Below are positions 57,000-64,000 of a DNA stretch of 64,000 bases, piece by piece. Under the pieces are notes generated by a model. It did no database searches and was not told the origin of the DNA. It worked only from the letters and a program-made list of their open reading frames with translations. Source of the DNA: Nageia nagi (taxonomy: Eukaryota > Pinophyta); assembly GCA_050084985.1 (NCBI GenBank), contig JBITNC010000001.1:210738001-210802000 (forward strand). The letters are read 5' to 3'. Position numbers and translations under genes: made by a program. Positions within the stretch are counted from its first letter, which is position 1; each line of letters opens with the position of its first letter.

Positions 57000-59900
57000 C
57001 AAAGCTTAGAATTTATAGAGCAAACTAAACAAGGAAGGAAAGAGTTGTAGATTGCTTTACAAAAAGGTTTTAGGTCCTTAATGCAAACTCAAGGTGTAAA
57101 GAAGATTACAAACACCATGATAGTGACCAAGTTAAGAACTGAAGCTAAGCCTAAGGGGATAGATGTTGATTTAATTGCTATCCAAAATGAATATCTAGAA
57201 AATGCTCCTAGGTTTAACTGTACTGAGATAGGAGTGATAAATCACATAGATACATGGTAGATTGATTCTATATGGATCCTATTATAGTACCTAAATCCTA
57301 AGGTTATGGGTAAAGAAAAGTCACTTAGTGAATCAAAGTGAGATGTGAGGATTGACCAAGGCTTGGCCTATTATGTGCCCTATGATTCATTCACCTACCT
57401 TGAGTTATTGTATGTTGTTGCACTCAAGCATAGCCAATAGGGCTATGAGATAGTAGTTTTCAAACACCAACAACAAGAAGGTCAAAATTGAAACTAATAT
57501 TATATTATTCCCCTAATTCTATTATTTAATCATTTACAATCCCAACATATTGGACCTTTCATGTAAAGAAGCAAATTGATTTAAAACATGAAAGGGATGA
57601 TTTTTATAGCAATGGAAATGAAATGCTTTACTAGATTGATGAAAGGCATGTGGGCAGAACTACAAAGCTCTTATAGAGTTATGACATCACCTCCTTTGAG
57701 AAGGTACAAGTCAGAAAGGTGTTACAAGCATTGGCAATCATTCTTGGAAAGAAGACCTAGATTGAAGTAAACAAAGATATGATGAGGATAGATTACAATA
57801 TTATAGAGGCACATGTCTATTATGACTTCCCTACTTTTATGTCAAATGATATAAGATGTATTTTTAAAATTGAGAAATTAGATTTTATACATTATTAATA
57901 TCTTTGGTGGCTCCTAATCCATCAAAATATTGAAAAGTTTATGGAAGTAGGATTGTAAATTGAGCCTGCTACCCTTAACTTTGGACTAGTTTCAATTGAT
58001 CTAAGGGTCCTAGTATTGACCAAGTTACATGGGTATTACTATGAATCTATAAACAAATTTTATTTGCAAATGGTGTAATTCTTGATAAAGAAGCCACCCC
58101 ATAGACTATTTAAGTCAACTATTCAAGTGCTGCAAGGAGGAAATAAAATTGGTGATTGAGTTTTTTTGAAGGATTGCACTATAACTATAAGGGGAAATAA
58201 CGAATATTATAAGACCAAGCAAAAAGAGCCAAGCCTTTTCCCATGAGAATAGACCTCATGTGGAGTATTTTACAAATCAAACTAAGCAACAAGCTAAGGC
58301 ATCTCTTAAGTGGGAGTTTAGAACCCTAAATAAGGCCTAGTTGGCCCTTGATGGGATCAAGAAATATAGAAACTAAGATGTCATATAGTAAGATTTTACC
58401 CTGAACCCAAAGGTGCTCACCCATTTGATAGATGAGTTAGGTTGGCAACTCAACAAAATTTATTATTTTACTAAATTTAGATTTGAACACACCACCAAAA
58501 TTCATCATGTTAAGAAATAATTATTTGATGAGTTCACTTAGGATAAGTAATAGGAAACTTAGTATATTCAAGATCCCCTACCAGAAATAGACCAACCTCT
58601 TCCACCAAATTTTTGAGGAAAATCAATCAAATGAGCAAAAGGAGGAGAATATGTAGAACCATCTAGTTTAAAAAATTTAGCAAAGAAAAAGAAAGAAGAT
58701 CAGCTTGAGAAAGTTGCTTCTTCATGAGAGTCCTCTCCAAATAATAGAATGAGAATTCAAACTTTAGCACAACCTCAAGAGGCTCAAGAGAAGGAAGAGA
58801 AGCTAGATAAGAAGCCCTAAACTACATAATGATGGGCACCAAAGACCTCACCCTTAGATCCAAAACTTGTTCAAAAAATGCCAAGGCTATTACAAGGGTA
58901 GTAAAAATGTTTGATGTTGAGGAAATGTAAAGGCCCTAGAGTATAGATACTGCCATTCATCAAGATGTCCCAAAAGAGATGGACATTAAGATCCAATAAG
59001 TTGGGGGTAATATTATTGGTATGGGTGGTAACAAGACAACTAAACATGAAGGTGAAGTGAGTGATGATGATGATGATGATGAAAAATATAGAAAAAAGAA
59101 AGACTCTAACCTAATAGATAAGGCTATTAAAGAGGAGAACCTACTAGAGGAATCAAAAGAGGAGGTTGAAACTATAGACTCAACCCTTATAAAGGAACTA
59201 GATTCCACTCAACAGACCCCAACATCTACTTCAATTGTAGGTACACCTCAACATTCTTTAATTCCTATAGCCTCATAAGAGGAGATTAAAAGCTATTTTT
59301 CTACACAAATAGTAGAGCCCATTGATTGGACAACTTTTGTTAATAAAACCCATGTGCTCCCTAAGAAATAGTCTAGGATTTTGAGCAAAGTTATAGATAT
59401 ATGAGACATTAATATTTCCTATATGATTTTTAAAGAAGTACAACTAGACACTTCTCCTATGACTATTATAAATTTAAATATGCAAAGTGCTTCAGCTATA
59501 GATCAATCAAGATTCCTTGTAAGTACTTCCATGGTGGCTGGTAAAAGTCTCTAAACCATGGAGATTGATAAATATAAATTAAATTAGAAGATATACCAAA
59601 ACAAAAGGACTACTCCCTTAAATAAAAAATAGTTGTAGGGTTGCAAAACCAAAATAAAGATTTGCCTACAAATCTTGACAAGTAGAAATTAGAATTTGAG
59701 AAGAGCCTAGTAGAAAATAAAGCTGAGATAGATAATGCAAATAAATTAATACAAGATATTAAAGCTTAATCTACATTTATGGATGATGAAAAGGCCAAGC
59801 AAGTTGAGGTAAAGTTATAAATAGTAGTAGCAACTAACAAAGTACTTTCTGATGATAATACAAAGCTCTTGTTGCTTATAAAAAGCTTCAAAAAGTCCTT

Positions 59901-60660
59901 GGTGGAATAGATTGGAGAAAAGTTTGGTAATTTTATCACACTTACATTTGTTAAAAAATTAGATATAAAAATCCATCCAATAATTTACTACTCAAATTAC
60001 TCCTCATAAGTTAGCTCTAGATGTACCAAGGTTAGTAATTGAAAGAATGTAGAGTTGGCTGAGAGCCCTTATAGAAAAGGACATAGTTGCTATTACCCCT
60101 AGGCCAAGGAGAATATTTTTAAGTATAGCTCAAGATATAAGTGAGATCTAAAATTTGGTGTTCAATATGAACATCAATAAACACTAGCTCAAAATAGAGC
60201 TAGGCTTTATCAATAAACTATTTCATTCTTTAAAAGAATTAAAAGCTTATAAATTATGGGAGGAGTAAGATATACAAGGTAGTGCTACTAGATGGGTAGC
60301 TAATACCATTAAATTTATTGAATAATATTTTTTGAATTAAATCTCATATCTACATAAAATAAAATGACCTTGATCAAGAGGTAATTATGAGATCCTTACA
60401 TGTTAAGAGGATGAAGAATGTGCTAATAGGATTCAAAGTAGACACTATAAAAATACAAGCCTCCCTTATTTTGTCATAAATTGATTATCAAGACTTGAAG
60501 GATTTGAATAAGAATATTCAATCCTTCCTCCATAGAAAGCTAATTCCAACACCTAATACTCCTACAAAATCTTTATCTAGATAGGTAACTGGAAGCAATA
60601 AGTAGAAGGTTCTATTCTTCAATAGGTAGAGACCCTAAGAGCTGCCAAAAGATTGCATTC
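57000..60660 (+). pseudogene. Long extra ORF after integrase, coiled-coil rich, unrecognised
   Basis: Several frames must be joined, so this is only an outline. 57020-57500: GRKELQIALQKGFRSLMQTQ, GIDVDLIAIQNEYLENAPRF and QGLAYYVPYDSFTYLELLYV. 57588-57770: an open 60-residue stretch. 58420-58720: HLIDELGWQLNKIYYFTKFR and LPEIDQPLPPNF. 59021-59278: an open frame with a run of six Asp (GATGAT repeat at ~59064) and many Glu/Ser/Thr. 59640-60000: a coiled coil (LEFEKSLVENKAEIDNANKL, DEKAKQVEVKL). I do not recognise the protein. Position, length and charge recall the non-pol ORFs of large plant gypsy elements, but no domain can be named. Confidence 0.4.
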
Positions 60661-61196
60661 TTTCAAAATTACATTTTTAATATAGGGTAATTTTTTGGTA
60701 TTCTTTATTCTTTCATTCATTTTAATAAATCTTACCTAATTCCCTCTTCCTTTTCCCCTTTCCAAATGTATTTAGCCTTTTTATCAAAATTGATTCAAGT
60801 TTAAAGAGTTTTAGGTGTTGTCAATGTGCGAGTATTATTTATATATGTATTAGTTTTAACATTTTTGGTTCAAAGGTCTAGTTACTATCCAATGGGTGTT
60901 TTCATAAGTCCTAGAAATAAGCCTTGGTCAATTTAGTTATTCCTCTAGTAACTATGTATATAACAAGAGTCATAGGTTATGAAAATAATGTCTAAGTCAT
61001 GTTCAGGAACCAATGTACTATCTTTGGGTAATATTGTAATATGTAAGAGAAGTAAGTGTCCATGTAAAAGTATAGGATTTATTGTAAATAAACATTCAGT
61101 TATAGTCTATATCACTAACAAGTGATGTCACAAAGCCCACTAATTTTCTTATGGAATTCTTGATCGAACACTAAAAATTTAGGGGAAGTATTGCAA
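60661..61196. other. 3' untranslated region of the older gypsy element
   Basis: Pyrimidine-rich stretch near 60700-60765 (CCTAATTCCCTCTTCCTTTT), otherwise nothing recognised. Confidence 0.4.
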
Positions 61197-61530
61197 GGAG
61201 ATATAATAGAACCTATTGATTTTGAGTGATGACATAATCATTTTTGTATAAAATTAGTAAGTACTAGGATAATAAATAGTGGGCACTACTTCATTCAATG
61301 GGAGATACTTCATAAAGACACCTTAATAAATCCCATCAATTTTGAATCATGATGTCATAACTTTTACTAAAATCAATGAGTCTTAAGATAATAAGCAGTA
61401 AGAAGTACCACATTCAGTAGGAAGTACCATATTCAATGGGAGATATTTCATAAATTAAACTAAGTAGAACACACCAATTTTGAATTATGACATCATACCT
61501 TTTGCCTAAAATAAGTAGGTGTTAAATAAA
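61197..61530 (+). repeat. Tandem repeat, period about 125-130 bp, ~2.6 units
   Basis: Units share CCYATYRATTTTGARTYATGA, CATCATAACTTTT-like, AAGATAATAARYAGT and CATTCAATGGGAGATAYTTC. Lies in the 3' part of the element, before the polypurine tract. Confidence 0.75.
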
Positions 61531-62091
61531 GCCTAACCATCACTAGAGCCTACCAAAGAAAGATAGAACCCATCAAATATGAGGAATAATGGGTATGAAG
61601 GAACACTTAGGTCTAATTAATCATGAGTGTTTGACACTTAAGGATCTATCAATGTGTTAACTATGACTCATTTCCACATGATAGTAGCAATTCCTCCTAG
61701 GTCTTCAATGATAAACTATTCATTGCCCTCACTATTCTATGCAATAAGGAGTTACAATACTCACCATTTATCATTGTAGAGAAGTAGGTCACTATCGATA
61801 GAATACAATGCTTGATTGAACCAATAAGCCTATAGATAGTAAATATTTAATTAGCTATAGACTTAGGAAAATTCAATCAATAATAAATGAGAAGGATTAT
61901 GACTCAACAAGTATAACAACATAGAAATTTCAAATTCCTAAACCTCGACATTGATTGTACTTGTTCACTATGTAATCTAACATAGTTGTAATCATAATTG
62001 TATATCTATAAATAGTTTTATTTACTATTTTCAATTAAGAAGAGTAGTTATGAGTATTAATGTTGAACAACCACTCAATTTAGGAGGAAAA
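61531..62091 (+). other. Non-coding end with candidate polypurine tract
   Basis: AT-rich; ends in AGGAGGAAAA (62082-62091) followed by TGTTTAAATAG. This looks like a polypurine tract next to an LTR start. Confidence 0.5.
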
Positions 62092-62607
62092 TGTTTAAAT
62101 AGTGGATTGTTGTAAGTCTAAATGGTTGAACATTCTAGTAAATTTTCCCAAGTCTATAAGATGCTTTTGTATATGATAATGCAAGTTGATACTACTTTAC
62201 CCTTTGCAACAAGTGGTTGTTTGTTACACTTTGTAAATGTTATGTATGATATGCTATCTTAATTTATGGTTGTGTATTATGATTATGATACCCCAAGGGT
62301 AAGATAGTTTGCTATTCTTAATCTTGGTCATGGATTACTACTTGTGCTACAATGCATAGGCTATATAGTTTTAGTTTACTTTTTGTTTAATGTGTTCATC
62401 TCTTTCCTAATACTCTTAGCCTTTTTATCTTTATTTTGTTAATTTTAACCTTCATAATACATAGGAACCAACCTACAACCTAGAGATTGAGTAGAAAACC
62501 TACATGAGTGCATCCCCACCACCTTTTGCTCTCTCAAGGACCCTACTATTATAGGTAGTAGAGAACTCAACCAGACCAAACCCTTAAGGTTACACTATAC
62601 TAATCAA
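62092..62607 (+). repeat. 3' LTR of the older gypsy element, probably truncated
   Basis: Matches the left LTR from about 62146 to 62607. The first ~55 bases have no clear counterpart on the left and the terminal ~135 bases of the left LTR are absent here. Confidence 0.65.
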
Positions 62608-63321
62608 CAACCCCATAATAAACTAGGGAATCAAATAATTCATAAAATACTAAACCAAAATTATTGAAATAGAACCAAAATGTAGGTAAACATATTTAAG
62701 AAAAATTAACTAGATTATATTTGTAAATTTTGCATGTTTATAGTAATTTTTAAGTTTTTTTAGGCACCAAGGGAGGGTACAAACAAGTTTCATTTGAACA
62801 TGCAAATCAATGGTATGTAGATTGTTATTTATTAAGGGGATGATAGGCATCCTACTAATTAATATTTGGCTAAACTCACCCAAGATTAATGGTCCATTTA
62901 GCCAACTTCCCAACTAGCTAACTAATTAGTTTGCATGAAATTACTTAGGAAACCCTAACTAGCCTTTTGTAAATTAGTTATGTAGATAGAAAAATAAAGG
63001 TAAGAATTTTTATAAGAAAATGATAATAATTAATAAAAAAACATAAACATTTGTCAAATAATACTTAGGCATGATACAGTGGATATAAGACTGACTAACA
63101 TACCATAAAACATAGAATAGACCATACAAAATAAAAAATAACTTAAGATAAAGAGGATTAACTTTCCAAAATAGGAAACACTAATATTAAGAATACTAAC
63201 ATAGATACTTGAACTTATGCTAGGCTAAGACCTAGCACAAATTTATGCCCATACTCAACATTGTGTAAGGTATGGTAGAGAGGAAGACTAGATTTAGCTT
63301 GAGGTAGTCAAGCTAGGTGGT
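62608..63321. other. Intergenic, nothing recognised
   Basis: AT-rich flank with no gene, RNA or clear repeat. Unrelated to the sequence after the left LTR. Confidence 0.45.
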
Positions 63322-64000
63322 GTGGTATGATTGTGATAGGTGATCATCCACAAGGCCTACATTCAAATGTTAGTGGAGCATTATGACTTAGAGCATAATA
63401 CCTCTCATTTACCAAAAGGGGAAACAAAGTTCAACCTAATGGATGTCTATCAAATTCTATGGGTACCCCTCAATGATGAGATGATTACTAAGGATTCCAT
63501 TAAGGGTGGGGCCATGCCAAATAGACATGGTGATGATATTAATTGAAGGATTCCTATTACTAGACATGAGTGGGAATAAGTTCCCTTTAAACCTATTGGA
63601 TGTGTTCAGATATATCATTGATATGAGGATGATCTATGTGTGGGGTCCTACCATTTTATGTAGACTTATCAGTAGATGATCAATAGATATAGAGAAAGAG
63701 TTAGGATCTCCATGTCATTGCTTATACAAATTTGGGCATGGAAGGATGTATAAATAGCATGGCCCCATAGCTTGCAATATGACATACAAAACATTGAGTT
63801 AGTTTACTTTGAGGTGCTTGTAGCAAGGCAAGAACTTCCCTATGCATGATAGCAAGTGAGGGTGTATAAGGCACCTCATCAAAGGCCCTTTGAGGGTGTG
63901 TACTCCTTGCATAGAATAATGTGTGCCATATTTTGGATTGAGGATATTATTTAGAGTCCCTAGAGGAGGGCATTATAGTGGACTAAGGAAGAAAAAAATT
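63322..64000 (+). pseudogene. Plant mobile domain (PMD) fragment, runs off the window
   Basis: The frame from the ATG at 63340 reads MLVEHYDLEHNTSHLPKGET, then KFNLMDVYQILWVPLNDEMI. This is the core PMD pattern (W/Y-D-x-x-x-NTFHLP-x-GE-x-T-x-x-LMDVYRIL-x-LP-x-x-GE) also seen in the antisense gene at 47030-48352. After a stop at 63544-63546 the frame goes on with RIPITRHEWE and KPIGCVQIYH, with further stops, to ALYWTKEEK at the window end. It is degenerate. The element or gene it belongs to lies mostly to the right. Confidence 0.65.

Larger units (their letters stand above)
51147..62607 (+). mobile_element. Older Ty3/gypsy element with a long extra ORF
   Basis: Direct repeats at about 51147-51610 and 62146-62607 (~88% alike by hand, same orientation) frame gag, protease, RT, RNase H and integrase on the plus strand, then a long extra coding region. 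Integrase after RT makes it Ty3/gypsy. Unlike the Tat element I see no second RNase H between RNase H and integrase. The 5' LTR runs into a primer-site-like word at 51748. The 3' LTR seems to start at TGTTTAAATAG (62092) after a polypurine tract, but this part has no clear match in the left LTR and the right LTR lacks the last ~135 bases of the left one. Ends and target duplication therefore could not be fixed. Heavily mutated. Confidence 0.75.

Noticed and set aside
59021-59278. Acidic protein with six Asp as an independent gene
   Set aside because: The Asp run is a GAT microsatellite and the piece belongs to the longer decayed ORF after integrase; the minus-strand Ser-rich frame is its shadow.

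Overview
The window is AT-rich (roughly 30% G+C by eye) plant nuclear DNA made almost entirely of decayed, nested transposable elements. I found no intact host gene. Tat-type Ty3/gypsy elements with a second RNase H, Ty1/copia, CACTA, MULE and hAT sequences, plant mobile domain (PMD) fragments and GT-AG introns all point to a land plant with a large repeat-rich genome; a gymnosperm is plausible, but species cannot be told from the sequence.

Layout. (1) 505-1927 and 7334-7690 are one decayed Ty3/gypsy pol, split by a Ty1/copia element on the minus strand (1928-7328, 5-bp duplication ATACA). (2) 7552-9015 holds several tandem repeats. (3) 9785-11930 is a decayed MULE transposase gene with a SWIM zinc finger and an intron. 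(4) 13392-29445 is a ~16-kb CACTA (En/Spm) element with 3-bp duplication CCA. It carries a decayed transposase (23969-27584), a second partly open gene (15517-18480), an antisense hAT-like gene (19600-21420), four arrays of one 21-bp palindromic repeat family and a 110-bp inverted repeat. It split an unrecognised gene whose halves lie at 12850-13391 and 29446-30440; a second copy of that gene lies at 30960-32345. (5) 33975-50418 is a 16.4-kb Tat-lineage Ty3/gypsy element with 1.13-kb LTRs and duplication CATAG. It has a structured leader, gag-protease-RT-RNase H-archaeal RNase H-integrase, an unrecognised sense ORF after integrase and an antisense PMD gene. (6) About 51147-62607 is a fourth, older Ty3/gypsy element with a long extra coiled-coil-rich ORF after integrase. 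(7) 63322-64000 is another PMD fragment running off the window.

Main points of interest. The Tat leader (35562-36208) carries five hairpin modules of two classes. Their stems differ between copies by paired, compensatory changes, which suggests selection on RNA structure. The CACTA element shows a 21-bp palindromic repeat family in four arrays, one of them inside a long inverted repeat. PMD-like coding sequence occurs in three separate contexts. In the copia LTRs nearly all differences are transitions, and in the Tat element nearly all breaks are nonsense codons in an otherwise conserved frame, as expected of methylated and silenced copies.
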